A DNA stretch of 40,516 bases, from the NCBI RefSeq assembly GCF_937123705.1, contig NZ_CAKZKO010000158.1:1-40516 (forward strand), in the 5' to 3' direction. A model generated the notes under the pieces. That model was given only the letters and a program-made list of their open reading frames with translations. It ran no database searches and was not told the DNA's origin. The stretch's first letter is position 1, and each line of letters starts with the position of its first letter. Made by a program: the position numbers and the translations under genes. This document shows, in pieces, positions 17,301-24,418 of the stretch. This DNA comes from an uncultured Paraglaciecola sp. Its GTDB lineage: Bacteria > Pseudomonadota > Gammaproteobacteria > Enterobacterales > Alteromonadaceae.

Positions 17301-19374
17301 AAAACAACAGCAGTTGCAAGATACTCAGCAAACATTAGACGAAACTAAACAAGCCGCCGAACAAGAAAAAGTGGCTAAAGAGCAGCAACAAAACCAGTTA
17401 GAAGTGTTGCAGAAAGAGTTGTCTGAAATGGAGCAAAACAGCCAGCAACAGCAGCAAAAAATGGCTGAGACTGAGCAAGAATGGCAAGCACAGCAGCAAA
17501 AAGTGCAACAAGAGTTAGCCGCTAAACAGCAACAACTTCAAGAAACCGAAAACACCTTGCAACAGGCCAAGGAACAAAGTGAAGCAGAAAAGGCCGAGAA
17601 AGAGCAGCAAATCGCCTTATTTGAAAAACTACAAGCCGAATTGTCGGAAGTTGAACAACGTAATAATAAACAGCAGCAGCAAATTGCCTTGAGGGACAGC
17701 GAATACCAGAAACAGCAAGAAACTATGCAAAAAGAGCTGAAAGCCAAACAGCAACAATTGCAAGAAACTGAACAAAATCTGAGTCAAGCCAAAGAGCAAA
17801 CTGAAGCTCAGAAGAAGCAACAAAAAGCCTTGTTCAAAAAATTACAAGGCGAGTTAACTGAAATGGAAACAAGGAATACCGCACAGCAACAGCAGATGGC
17901 AAAAAGCGACGAAGAATGGCAATTACAACAGCAAAAAGTGCAACAGGAGCTCACAGCCAAACAAGAACAATTGCAACAAACTGAGCAATTATTGTCGCAA
18001 ACTAAACAACAAACAGAAGCAGAAAAAGCCGCTGAAAAGGCCGAAAAAGAACAACAACAAGCCTTGTTAGAAAAACTCCAAGGCGAGCTCAAAGAAATGG
18101 AAAAACAGAGCAGCCAACAGCAACAAAAAATTGCCCAAAGCGATCAAGATTGGCAAAAACAACAACAAGCATTGCAAGATGAAGTAGAAGCGAAACGTCA
18201 AGAATTACAAAATACTCAAGGTAATTTAGATGAAATTAAACGCCAAGCTGATAACGAAAAATTGGCGCGTTTAGAGCAGCAACAGAAACTTGAACAGCTA
18301 ACGGTTGAACTGACCGATGTGGAAAGCCGCGCCGTTAAGCAAAAGGAAATGATTGAAGGCAGTGATGAACAATGGCGTAAACATCACGCAGAAATTGAAC
18401 AACAAAAACTACAACTTCAGCAAGCGTTAGTTGAAGCAGAAAAACAAAATAGTCAGATGAAGCAGAAGCTTGAAGGCAACCTTGAGCAACTTCAAGAAGC
18501 CGAAACTCAAGTGTCAGAGACCCAATCGGGCGAGCAAAAGCTGCAAGATGAATTGAATAATGCCCGCACTGAAGCCGAGCAATTACAACAACGTATTCAG
18601 CAACAGGAAGAGCATGAACGTAAGTTGCAACAACAACTTGAGAAGCAACAGCAAAGCTTGCAAGGCAGTGAAAAGAGTATTCATTCATTAGAAGAAAAAC
18701 AAGCGCAACTAACCGAGCAATTGCAAGCCGTACAAAAAGAGTATTCTGACAGTAAGGAAAGCCTGAGCGATCAGCACAGCGATCACGCAGAACTTGCCAA
18801 ACAATTGCAAAAACTTGAGCAAGACTTACACAGTAGTCAATCTCAGCTAAGCGACAAAGAAAACGCCTTACAAGACGCCAAACAAGAGCTTGAATCTAAT
18901 CAGGCGAAACTTGCAGAACAAGAAAGTGCGCTATTGACAGCTCACAAAGAAGAATTACAACAAGCCCTTGAACAGCAGCCTGTTGCAGAAAACAAAGCGC
19001 CGTCTGAGATCGAAAAAATTGCCATGCCTAGCAATCCTGCAGTGTGGTTTGATTTATTACCCTATTTACAAAATCAAAACATCACTAAACCTTTACCCGT
19101 TGCCTTAAATGAACTCATGGATGAATTGGAAAACGGCATCAAAGAAACCGACGTTGCAGTAGACGAAGATGATGTCACCACTATTTTAAGAGGGGCTCGC
19201 AAGTTGGTTATTGTGGCTAACAAGGTGAATTCTGAAGCCCTGACCGATGTGGTCACTAGATTAGAGAATGACTGCCGTCAAGGCCTTGTAGATAACATTG
19301 CTATCTCATGGCCAACGGTGCAGCGTTCATTAAACAATACCTTGCGGGTGATTTATTCCCATTTACATAATTAA
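14347..19374 (+). CDS. Large membrane PAS / coiled-coil protein with Hpt-like C-terminus
   Basis: This 1675-residue protein is not one I recognise by name. It has a signal-like N-terminus (1-28), a strong TM helix (about 38-63), a PAS-like segment (about 88-140), further PAS-like segments near 340-455 (TSPNPVYLLNEQGKITDCN, ending GVIQDITELKQ), 470-550 (LAPVAVATIDADDRIVRAN) and 580-700, then about 850 residues of coiled coil rich in Gln, Glu and Lys. The C-terminus (about 1560-1675) resembles an Hpt helical bundle (ILRGARKL, then ALTDVVTRLEND), but the position of the phospho-accepting His is not His. No histidine kinase, receiver, GGDEF or EAL domain is present. It resembles a hybrid sensor kinase whose catalytic core was replaced by a coiled-coil rod, so a scaffold or partner-protein role is inferred. 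It is monocistronic as far as can be seen. Confidence 0.85.
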   Translation: MAPRVWNTMFLKVLFILSIFVSPASFALSQTVLAQSPTAINIGVVGLAVLLVLLLAFVIIFKVKLGQLLEKQVNHEKELTDKQTLLNDFKVGMLHVNQAGEIIFANRVAAFLLGSKEEKLINKPLVEVFDAQVQEAISGALGSNQYVPLQTYVTVSKRHLQLGFSKQSEVNNAIASVISLADVSNYQHQIDKQSANLNSLNQGLQQSGIAKLTIDFEENSFNSNQLFADLLSAPEPLTGEINQLKKMLNTNAALEWEHALETSKKEHHVDISCEFLASQTGQSNVQGSSPKEAQNQDTVPLRLIGISRKKNDKDETTRLDFLVHNQSQLAHQKTLHQASEQQVRTLLTTSPNPVYLLNEQGKITDCNAAFEMMFKLKLSKIENKSIQELEILPEELLSRLTSEKTTNVSAVKASVDKEFDVKLPNGELHTLKIKLKFFSSKDKKRGGSVGVIQDITELKQTKNQLEQERKHFITILDLAPVAVATIDADDRIVRANIAMTDRLGLSERELKKDTFYQLFNDASNAGKAAKQIHKSGRLRNFVAHLKGKGDELHPSELHVDLLNKDTQEYLCWISDRTKEQFHQDKFDGLLQHSSMPMAVLSEDGFSKLNPAACAFFNIEDEHELFGSTPYAEALNLDQEASAELERHVTKVKLDGQAKSLQWEHKVGEDLLPCQATYVPMYKGQEFDSILCIWTDFRDLQQADEARIQALNLHQAAEKEVAEKQQLLQSSRDQLASSRDQLASKEKNLADTESRLQAAQEDLSEKQSAFSDLQQAHQSVTDNLQELQQDYNQSRSQLSEAQDANTELATQLQESTAKVSGLQAQRNEISDALQSSEKKYKTAQQELIESEKNAENLKQEQQSQEAKMQDFVAEIDGLKESIEQKDLQINEVGGQINTLQSELASSGDTSEKLRRLLIDQRKASEEAEEQRRNLEQTYKLAESELSNKERHVEHLQNEMQKFEEMSNQQKGDMQKQQSQLEQELAAKQQQLQDTQQTLDETKQAAEQEKVAKEQQQNQLEVLQKELSEMEQNSQQQQQKMAETEQEWQAQQQKVQQELAAKQQQLQETENTLQQAKEQSEAEKAEKEQQIALFEKLQAELSEVEQRNNKQQQQIALRDSEYQKQQETMQKELKAKQQQLQETEQNLSQAKEQTEAQKKQQKALFKKLQGELTEMETRNTAQQQQMAKSDEEWQLQQQKVQQELTAKQEQLQQTEQLLSQTKQQTEAEKAAEKAEKEQQQALLEKLQGELKEMEKQSSQQQQKIAQSDQDWQKQQQALQDEVEAKRQELQNTQGNLDEIKRQADNEKLARLEQQQKLEQLTVELTDVESRAVKQKEMIEGSDEQWRKHHAEIEQQKLQLQQALVEAEKQNSQMKQKLEGNLEQLQEAETQVSETQSGEQKLQDELNNARTEAEQLQQRIQQQEEHERKLQQQLEKQQQSLQGSEKSIHSLEEKQAQLTEQLQAVQKEYSDSKESLSDQHSDHAELAKQLQKLEQDLHSSQSQLSDKENALQDAKQELESNQAKLAEQESALLTAHKEELQQALEQQPVAENKAPSEIEKIAMPSNPAVWFDLLPYLQNQNITKPLPVALNELMDELENGIKETDVAVDEDDVTTILRGARKLVIVANKVNSEALTDVVTRLENDCRQGLVDNIAISWPTVQRSLNNTLRVIYSHLHN
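17290..18420 (+). repeat. Five tandem coiled-coil repeats of 71-78 residues inside the large protein
   Basis: Five units begin with AKQQQLQ-like sequence (AAKQQQLQDT, AAKQQQLQET, KAKQQQLQET, TAKQEQLQQT, EAKRQELQNT). Each continues with an EKLQxELxEME-like stretch, a QQQQ block, and an aromatic position near its end (EQEW, SEYQ, DEEW, DQDW, DEQW). Three middle units measured by eye are 74, 71 and 78 residues, and the 71- and 78-residue units differ by exactly one heptad. The DNA is rich in CAA/CAG and GAA codons. Long antisense open frames here are shadows of that codon bias. Confidence 0.85.
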
Positions 19375-19402
19375 TGCTAATGTAAAAAGGGTAAGTAAAG
19401 AT

Positions 19403-19428
19403 TGCTAGACCGATATTTGGGTCTAGCA
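19403..19428 (+). other. Inverted repeat, hairpin without T-tract
   Basis: TGCTAGACC (19403-19411) is an exact reverse complement of GGTCTAGCA (19420-19428), with an 8-nt loop. It lies 29 bp after the stop of the large coiled-coil gene and ends 19 bp before the start of the next gene. There is no T run after it, so it is not a standard intrinsic terminator. It could stabilise the mRNA end or affect translation of the downstream gene. Confidence 0.5.
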
Positions 19429-19447
19429 GGGAGTGATGAGGGGAGAT

Positions 19448-20068
19448 ATGAATAATTTAATTTCACGTTTGGTTGGCCTTTTACTGTTAAGCAGTTCGCT
19501 GCACGTTATGGGGAATGAGGCTTGTGACAAGCTAAAATCGGGTTCACTAGTGAGTATTTTTGGCAGCCATGCCAGTGCTGCCACTTTTCGCCCAGGCTCT
19601 GAATATATTCCCCATACCTTATGTACAGCGACGTGGAATAAACCTGATTATGAGGCGCTGAATGGGGCAGTTTTGCAATTTCAAACAAAAAAGGCCATGG
19701 CATAGGCAATGAAGCAGCCCTTTGATCAAGTCGCGCCGCCACCGGCAAGTTTCACTGTTAGTTTGACCCTATTGCAACAAGATTTTGCTTCAGCACAGGA
19801 TGCGGTTGTGAGTCTAGAAAATACCGTGGCTAAACTGTCTAAAGGGGTGACCGTCACCGTTAAAGGGAAAGCCCATACCACTAAAGTCAAATTTGATGAT
19901 TGGATTACAGGTCTTGGCAATAAAGCGATTTGGGCACCGAAATTAAGCGAGTTGCAAGTCGCCGCCGATACCGAACGCTTTGCCCTGAGTGTTAAAGGTT
20001 ATGGGGATAAGAAACAAAATCTTGTCAAGGCGATTGATCTTGCTAGGTTCTTTGTAGCAAAAAATTAA
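19448..20068 (+). pseudogene. Secreted hypothetical protein gene interrupted by an in-frame TAG
   Basis: The first part encodes a signal peptide (MNNLISRLVGLLLLSSSLHVMG) and a short mature region up to QFQTKKAMA, where TAG at 19703-19705 stops the frame. Directly after it, the same frame continues for 120 codons (AMKQPFDQVAPPPASF onward, ending ARFFVAKN) without another stop. Read through, the product would be about 206 residues. A single C-to-T change of CAG to TAG explains the break. I do not recognise the family. The two halves keep coding character, so the mutation is recent or a sequencing error. A hairpin precedes it and a strong terminator follows. Confidence 0.7.
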
Positions 20069-20080
20069 TAGGTTAATCCG

Positions 20081-20109
20081 AATTATGGGTAAGTTACTTA
20101 CCCATAATT
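20081..20109 (+). terminator. Strong hairpin, probable terminator of the interrupted gene
   Basis: AATTATGGGTAAG and CTTACCCATAATT form a perfect 13-bp stem with a 3-nt TTA loop. It starts 13 bp after the stop codon. The following tract is AT-rich (TAAATG) rather than a pure T run, so termination strength is uncertain. It also lies downstream of the converging helicase gene. Confidence 0.65.
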
Positions 20110-20196
20110 TAAATGAATACAATGAGCGATATACAATATTGAAAAAGAATCGGAGACTTGCACTTTTCGATATTTCTTATAAAAAGTTGGATTCGG

Positions 20197-21480
20197 CTAT
20201 TTTTTTGCTTTATTCGCTTTAGACGCCTTTGATTTTTTGGCTTGATAGGGCGATGACTTATCACGGCTTATCTTAGTGGCGCTGGCTTTATTGCTGCGGC
20301 TGTGTCGGGTGTTTTTGGCCACACTTTTTAATAGACTTACGCGGTTGCTGACTTCAAATCCGGCTTTTACGATACGTTTTATTTTACTGCCAATGAGCTT
20401 TTCTATCCGTGCTACTGTGTTTTCTTCTTCGCGGCTCACAAAAGATATGGCATAACCTTCGTTGCCAGCACGGCCAGTACGACCAATGCGGTGTACGTAA
20501 TCTTCTGGTAAATAGGGCAGGTTGTAGTTGATCACATAATCTAAACCTTGAATGTCTAGTCCTCGGGCTGCGACTTCTGTGGCAATCAACACTTGTAGTT
20601 TACCAGACTTAAAGTCGGCAATTGCGCGGCGTCGTGCACCTTGGCTTTTATCGGCATGACATACTGCCGCATCAATTTTACTGCGTTTTAAGGCCGCCAT
20701 CAGTTCATCAGATTGTTGTTTAGTACTAGTAAAAACCAACACCTGAAACCAATTTTGTTCTTTTAATAAGGCCTTAAATAAGTCTATTTTCCGTGACTCT
20801 TCAACAGGGTACATCACATGAGACACTGTCTCGGCTGTGGCATTAATTTTAGTTACTCGCAGCACTTCATGGTTGTTCAGCAGTTTATGAGATAGTTCGT
20901 TAACAGCAGGTGAGGAAGTGGCCGAAAATAACAAGGTTTGGCGTTTTTTTGCGGTGAATTGCAATATATTTTGTACATCAACAATAAAGCCCATATCTAA
21001 CATGCGATCGGCTTCGTCGAGTACTACAAATTCAACATTGGCTAAATTCACGTTACTTAGTTCTATATGTTCCAGTAAGCGACCAGGAGTTGAAATAAGG
21101 ATATCTACGCCAGATTTAAGTTTATTGCTTTGGCCTCCCATTTTTACGCCGCCATAAAGTGCGGTGACTTTCAATGGTAAAAATTGGGCGTAGTCAGTGA
21201 TAGTGGTGGCCAGTTGTTCGGCTAATTCTCGTGTGGGAGTTAAAATTAACGCCCTTGGGCTGCCCGATATAGTATCTTTAGGTTTATCCAGCATTTGTTG
21301 CAAAATGGGTAAGGCAAAAGCGGCAGTTTTACCCGTGCCTGTTTGGGCATTCACCAATAAATCTTTGCCTCTACGAGCTGGTACTATAGCTTGTGCTTGC
21401 ACTGGGGTCATTTCAGTATAACCACAGATCTTGAGTGCCTGTTGGATTTCTTCGGCTAAACCTAAGTTAGAAAATTTCAT
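20197..21480 (-). CDS. rhlE: DEAD-box ATP-dependent RNA helicase (RhlE type)
   Basis: The 427-residue protein has all helicase motifs: a Q-motif region (YTEMTPVQAQAI), motif I AQTGTGKTA, Ia PTRELAEQ, II DEADRMLDMGF, III SATSSPAV, and in the second domain VLIATEVAARGLDIQGLDYVI and HRIGRTGRAG. A Lys/Ser-rich basic tail (about 390-427) probably binds RNA. It remodels RNA in ribosome assembly or mRNA decay. I chose the ATG at 21480 (MKFSNLGL), with AGGA about 5 nt upstream, because the longer open frame adds 31 residues unlike the family. Assignment to RhlE rather than another DEAD paralogue rests on overall resemblance. Confidence 0.93.
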   Translation of the reverse strand: MKFSNLGLAEEIQQALKICGYTEMTPVQAQAIVPARRGKDLLVNAQTGTGKTAAFALPILQQMLDKPKDTISGSPRALILTPTRELAEQLATTITDYAQFLPLKVTALYGGVKMGGQSNKLKSGVDILISTPGRLLEHIELSNVNLANVEFVVLDEADRMLDMGFIVDVQNILQFTAKKRQTLLFSATSSPAVNELSHKLLNNHEVLRVTKINATAETVSHVMYPVEESRKIDLFKALLKEQNWFQVLVFTSTKQQSDELMAALKRSKIDAAVCHADKSQGARRRAIADFKSGKLQVLIATEVAARGLDIQGLDYVINYNLPYLPEDYVHRIGRTGRAGNEGYAISFVSREEENTVARIEKLIGSKIKRIVKAGFEVSNRVSLLKSVAKNTRHSRSNKASATKISRDKSSPYQAKKSKASKANKAKK

Positions 21481-21606
21481 ACTGATCCTGTGCAAAGCTA
21501 AAAAATGAGGGCGGAATATACAGTATTCTATAGCAAATTGCATAAAATAAGTGCTTACTTGTGATTCAAGCAAGCTGTGTTAACACTTAATAAAAAGGAA
21601 ATCTTA

Positions 21607-22074
21607 ATGAAGTGGCAATCTGTATGGGTAGGGGTATTGTTGTTAGTGGGTTGTGATAATAATGAGGTGGGTGATATATCGTTAGGGGCATTTACCACTC
21701 AGGATATTAAACTCGATGCATTGGTTGATCCTATTGTTACAGGGGTGACTTGTCATGTGGCCAGTATCGAGGCCGATCTTAGCTTATCTGATCCTTCTGA
21801 TAGCTCTATTGCCTGTAGGCAAACCGGTGAAATAACCACAGCTATGTTAGCGGCTATCGATACCTCGAAGTCGGGGGAAGTGGTATTTAAAAAGTCCAAA
21901 AGTATCTTTTTTAAAAGTATGAAAATTCGCCGTATTTATGATCACCAGAGTCAAACCTTGATGTATGTGTCCTATTCCACCAAAGAAACATCTGGTAGTT
22001 TTAAACACAGTCTGTCAACTGTTCCTTTATGGGGTACCAGTGCGTATCAAACCTATATAAAGCCTAAAGTGTGA
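21607..22074 (+). CDS. creA: CreA family protein, predicted lipoprotein
   Basis: The 155-residue protein has a short signal peptide ending in LLVGC, a fair lipobox, so Cys would be lipidated and the protein held in the envelope. The mature part has the CreA hallmarks: VGDISLGAFTTQDIKLDALVDP, GVTCHVAS, SDPSDSSIACRQTGEI, and FFKSMKIRRIYDHQSQTLMYVSYSTK. The function of CreA is unknown; the gene name comes from its position in the E. coli creABCD locus. The ATG at 21607 has AAGGA about 7 nt upstream. It is divergent from the helicase. Confidence 0.9.
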   Translation: MKWQSVWVGVLLLVGCDNNEVGDISLGAFTTQDIKLDALVDPIVTGVTCHVASIEADLSLSDPSDSSIACRQTGEITTAMLAAIDTSKSGEVVFKKSKSIFFKSMKIRRIYDHQSQTLMYVSYSTKETSGSFKHSLSTVPLWGTSAYQTYIKPKV

Positions 22075-22086
22075 AGTCTTAGATAT

Positions 22087-22284
22087 TTACACTATGGCTG
22101 AATCTTTTTTGAGCAGCAAAATCAGCAAATATACCAAAGCGAAGGGCGGAAAAAAGGCCAATACAAATCCTATTATTGCCGCTGTGCGGGCGTTTTCTGT
22201 TTTATTTTGGCCAAGACGATAGGCTGACCAAGTAACAAAAATGCTAAAAAGTAGAAAAGCTGCAATAAGAATAATGGAGTACAT
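22087..22284 (-). CDS. Small two-TM membrane protein
   Basis: The 65-residue protein consists of two hydrophobic helices (about 2-22 and 36-59) around a short polar loop RLGQNKTENARTAA, and ends LLLKKDSAIV. I do not recognise a named family. It is divergent from a small XRE-type regulator, and the space between them holds repeated AT-rich elements. Small membrane proteins paired with YozG-like XRE regulators are common in bacteria, so control by the neighbour is likely. Confidence 0.65.
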   Translation of the reverse strand: MYSIILIAAFLLFSIFVTWSAYRLGQNKTENARTAAIIGFVLAFFPPFALVYLLILLLKKDSAIV

Positions 22285-22343
22285 GTAAACTTCCTTATGT
22301 TTGAATTAGATTTAACTATAGTGATGCATTTATCATTTAGCAA

Positions 22344-22389
22344 TATATGTTTATTGATAATCGATAAATATATGTCTATTATCAATAAA
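22344..22389. promoter_or_regulatory. Inverted and direct repeats between the two-TM gene and the XRE gene
   Basis: TTTATTGATAAT (22350-22361) and ATTATCAATAAA (22378-22389) are perfect 12-bp inverted repeats, 16 bp apart. TATATGTTTATT and TATATGTCTATT form an overlapping direct repeat. They sit about 60 bp before the start of the minus-strand gene and 28 bp before the XRE start, where an autoregulatory operator would lie. Binding by the XRE protein is inferred from position. Confidence 0.55.
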
Positions 22390-22416
22390 TTCCAATTAAG
22401 TTTGTTGTAGAACTGA

Positions 22417-22623
22417 ATGAATAAAACCATAAAAATAAACCTAGACTTATTGCTATTACAGCGCAAGATGAGCCTTACGCAGCTTTCTCAACAGGTGGAT
22501 ATTACTATGGCCAATTTGTCTAAGTTGAAATGTGGTAAAGCCAAAGCCATCCGCTTTTCTACATTGTTGAGTTTGTGTGAGGCATTAGGTTGTCAGCCCG
22601 GAGATTTATTGCAGCTGGAATAA
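22417..22623 (+). CDS. Small XRE/Cro-type helix-turn-helix regulator
   Basis: The 68-residue protein is almost entirely one HTH domain: LDLLLLQRKMSLTQLSQQVDITMANLSKLKCGKAKAIRFSTLLSLCEALGCQPGDLLQLE. The MSLTQLSQQVDITMANLSKLK part is the helix-turn-helix, and CQPGDLLQ is the end typical of YozG-like regulators. There is no effector domain. It probably acts as a dimer on the repeat-rich region directly upstream. The ATG lacks a strong Shine-Dalgarno sequence. Confidence 0.9.
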   Translation: MNKTIKINLDLLLLQRKMSLTQLSQQVDITMANLSKLKCGKAKAIRFSTLLSLCEALGCQPGDLLQLE

Positions 22624-22684
22624 CACTATCTGTGGGATTCAATGGTGTTAGCCAGCCTAGGCAAATAGTATGGAGAAGTAAAAA

Positions 22685-23035
22685 ATGTCAAAGTCATCAA
22701 CCAAAGTATCGGCCCAAGCTGAGTTTTCAGAAGAACAAGCCAATGCCTTGCAACTTATAGGGCAAAGCTTTAAAGGCACATTCAGATTAACTTTTGTAGC
22801 CGTTGTCAGTATGCAATTGATATTTGCCACCATGGCCATTTATTGTGCTTATCACTTAGTTAACGAAGGAGATTTGAGTTTAAAAATTAACTGGCTAGCT
22901 GGTACATTATCAACCGTAGTAGCTTTTGCCATTGCTCGCTTATGGCTGTTTATGGAGCTCAATCGCTTGTCGGTATTACGTGAAATTCGGCGGCTTGAAC
23001 GGCAAGTTACTTTATTATCAGAGTCAGATAAATAG
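22685..23035 (+). CDS. Small membrane protein, DUF6768-like
   Basis: The 116-residue protein has a polar N-terminus, two TM helices (about 39-60 and 70-92), and the ending ARLWLFMELNRLSVLREIRRLERQVTLL. This is the pattern of the DUF6768 family: WMxMNRxSVLREIKRLExQ, a short helix that may form a coiled coil in the cytoplasm. The function is unknown. The ATG has GGAG about 9 nt upstream. It follows the XRE gene by 61 bp on the same strand and may be in the same transcript. The family name is from memory of the motif. Confidence 0.7.
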   Translation: MSKSSTKVSAQAEFSEEQANALQLIGQSFKGTFRLTFVAVVSMQLIFATMAIYCAYHLVNEGDLSLKINWLAGTLSTVVAFAIARLWLFMELNRLSVLREIRRLERQVTLLSESDK

Positions 23036-23071
23036 GTGTCTTAGGTAAGCCTAAATAAGGTACGAGAAAAC

Positions 23072-23614
23072 ATGACGGAAAGTAACGAGGTACTCAAATT
23101 TTGGTTTGAAGAAATAGAGCCATCACAGTGGTGGACTAAAGATCTTCAATTTGACCAGATGATTAAGCAACGTTTTGCCCATCTGCATTTGGCCGCAAAT
23201 CGCTGTGAATTATCTCATTGGCGGAGCACCCCTGAAGGACGCTTGGCAGAGATTATTGTGTTGGATCAGTTTTCTCGCAATATGTTTCGCGATACGCCTG
23301 CGTCTTTTGCATCAGATCCCTTGGCTCTAGCGTTGGCGCAAGAAGCCATTGCCCAAGGGGCAGATAAAGTACTTAATCAAAGTCAAAGGAACTTTTTATA
23401 TATGCCTTATATGCACAGCGAGTCTATGTTGATCCATGATCTCGCTATAGTGTTATACACAGAAAATGGCTCAAAAAATTCTCTAGATTTTGAAATAAAG
23501 CATAGTGATATTATTCGCAAGTTTGCTCGTTATCCTCATAGAAACGCAATATTAGGCCGCACCTCAACCCAAGCAGAGCGGCTGTTTTTGACCCAAGCTA
23601 ACTCGTCATTTTAG
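23072..23614 (+). CDS. DUF924 family protein
   Basis: The 180-residue soluble protein has the conserved marks of DUF924: VLKFWFEEIEPSQWW near the start, GRLAEIIVLDQFSRNMFR in the middle, NFLYMPYMHSES, and FARYPHRNAILGRTSTQAE at the end. The family is predicted to be all-helical and TPR-like; no biochemical role is established. It lies just upstream of modA (15-bp gap), so it may be co-transcribed with the molybdate transporter, though a link is not known. Confidence 0.92.
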   Translation: MTESNEVLKFWFEEIEPSQWWTKDLQFDQMIKQRFAHLHLAANRCELSHWRSTPEGRLAEIIVLDQFSRNMFRDTPASFASDPLALALAQEAIAQGADKVLNQSQRNFLYMPYMHSESMLIHDLAIVLYTENGSKNSLDFEIKHSDIIRKFARYPHRNAILGRTSTQAERLFLTQANSSF

Positions 23615-23629
23615 GGGCTATTTTATTAA

Positions 23630-24418
23630 ATGAGTTTGTACGTGAAGATAAGAAATTGGTTGGGCGCTCTTATTTTATCCGGTGCAGCTCTTAATCTTGA
23701 GGCAAAAACCGTACATATTGCGGTGGCAGCAAATTTTAATAAGACTATGCAAAGCCTAGTGACAGCATTTGAGAAAACCTCTGAATATAGGATCGTGATG
23801 TCTGTGGGATCCTCTGGAAAATTTTATGCCCAGCTCAAGCACGGCGCACCCTATGAGTTATTTTTTTCTGCCGATCAAGCTAAACCAGCGGCATTACAAC
23901 GAGACGGGCTAGTGAGTAGAGGTAGCCGTTTTACTTATGCTATTGGCCGCCTAGCGCTGTGGAGTGCTCACCCTGACTTTTTAAATAAAATCGAACAAAA
24001 ATTACAACAAGGTGCATTCAATAAGTTGGCTCTAGCTAATCCGAAACTCGCCCCTTATGGGGAGGCAGCTGTTGCAGTGCTGGATAATTTAGGATTAACA
24101 ACAGCGACCCAAGCCAATTGGGTGATAGGTGAAAACGTGGCACAAAGTTACCAGTTTGTGGACTCAGGTAATGCGGATTTGGGCTTTGTGGCATTGTCCC
24201 AGCTGTTAGGGGCAAAAAGAGTCCCGCAGGGCGCATATTGGATAGTCCCCATCGCAATGCACCCGGCTATTAAACAAGATGTAGTGGTGCTGAAAAGAGC
24301 GGCCCAAAGCCAAGGGGCGAAAGCATTTTTAGATTTTTTACATAGCACCAAGGCCGCTGCCATTATTGCCGAATATGGCTATCTTGTGGCAAATACTATG
24401 AAAAAGGAGCCAGACTAA
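23630..24418 (+). CDS. modA: Molybdate ABC transporter, periplasmic binding protein
   Basis: The 262-residue protein has a signal peptide (1 to about 25) followed by VHIAVAANFNKTMQSLV, then SVGSSGKFYAQLKHGAPYELFFSADQAKP, the ModA ligand pocket, and later GNADLGFVALSQL. It binds molybdate (or tungstate) in the periplasm and hands it to ModB. Its TAA overlaps the ATG of modB. The start is somewhat uncertain because the Shine-Dalgarno match is weak; the in-frame GTG four codons later is an alternative. Confidence 0.95.
   Translation: MSLYVKIRNWLGALILSGAALNLEAKTVHIAVAANFNKTMQSLVTAFEKTSEYRIVMSVGSSGKFYAQLKHGAPYELFFSADQAKPAALQRDGLVSRGSRFTYAIGRLALWSAHPDFLNKIEQKLQQGAFNKLALANPKLAPYGEAAVAVLDNLGLTTATQANWVIGENVAQSYQFVDSGNADLGFVALSQLLGAKRVPQGAYWIVPIAMHPAIKQDVVVLKRAAQSQGAKAFLDFLHSTKAAAIIAEYGYLVANTMKKEPD

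Noticed and set aside
16719..18688. Several Cys/Ser/Leu-rich open frames antisense to the coiled-coil gene
   Set aside because: They arise from the CAA/CAG/GAA bias of the plus-strand gene; their sequence is low complexity.
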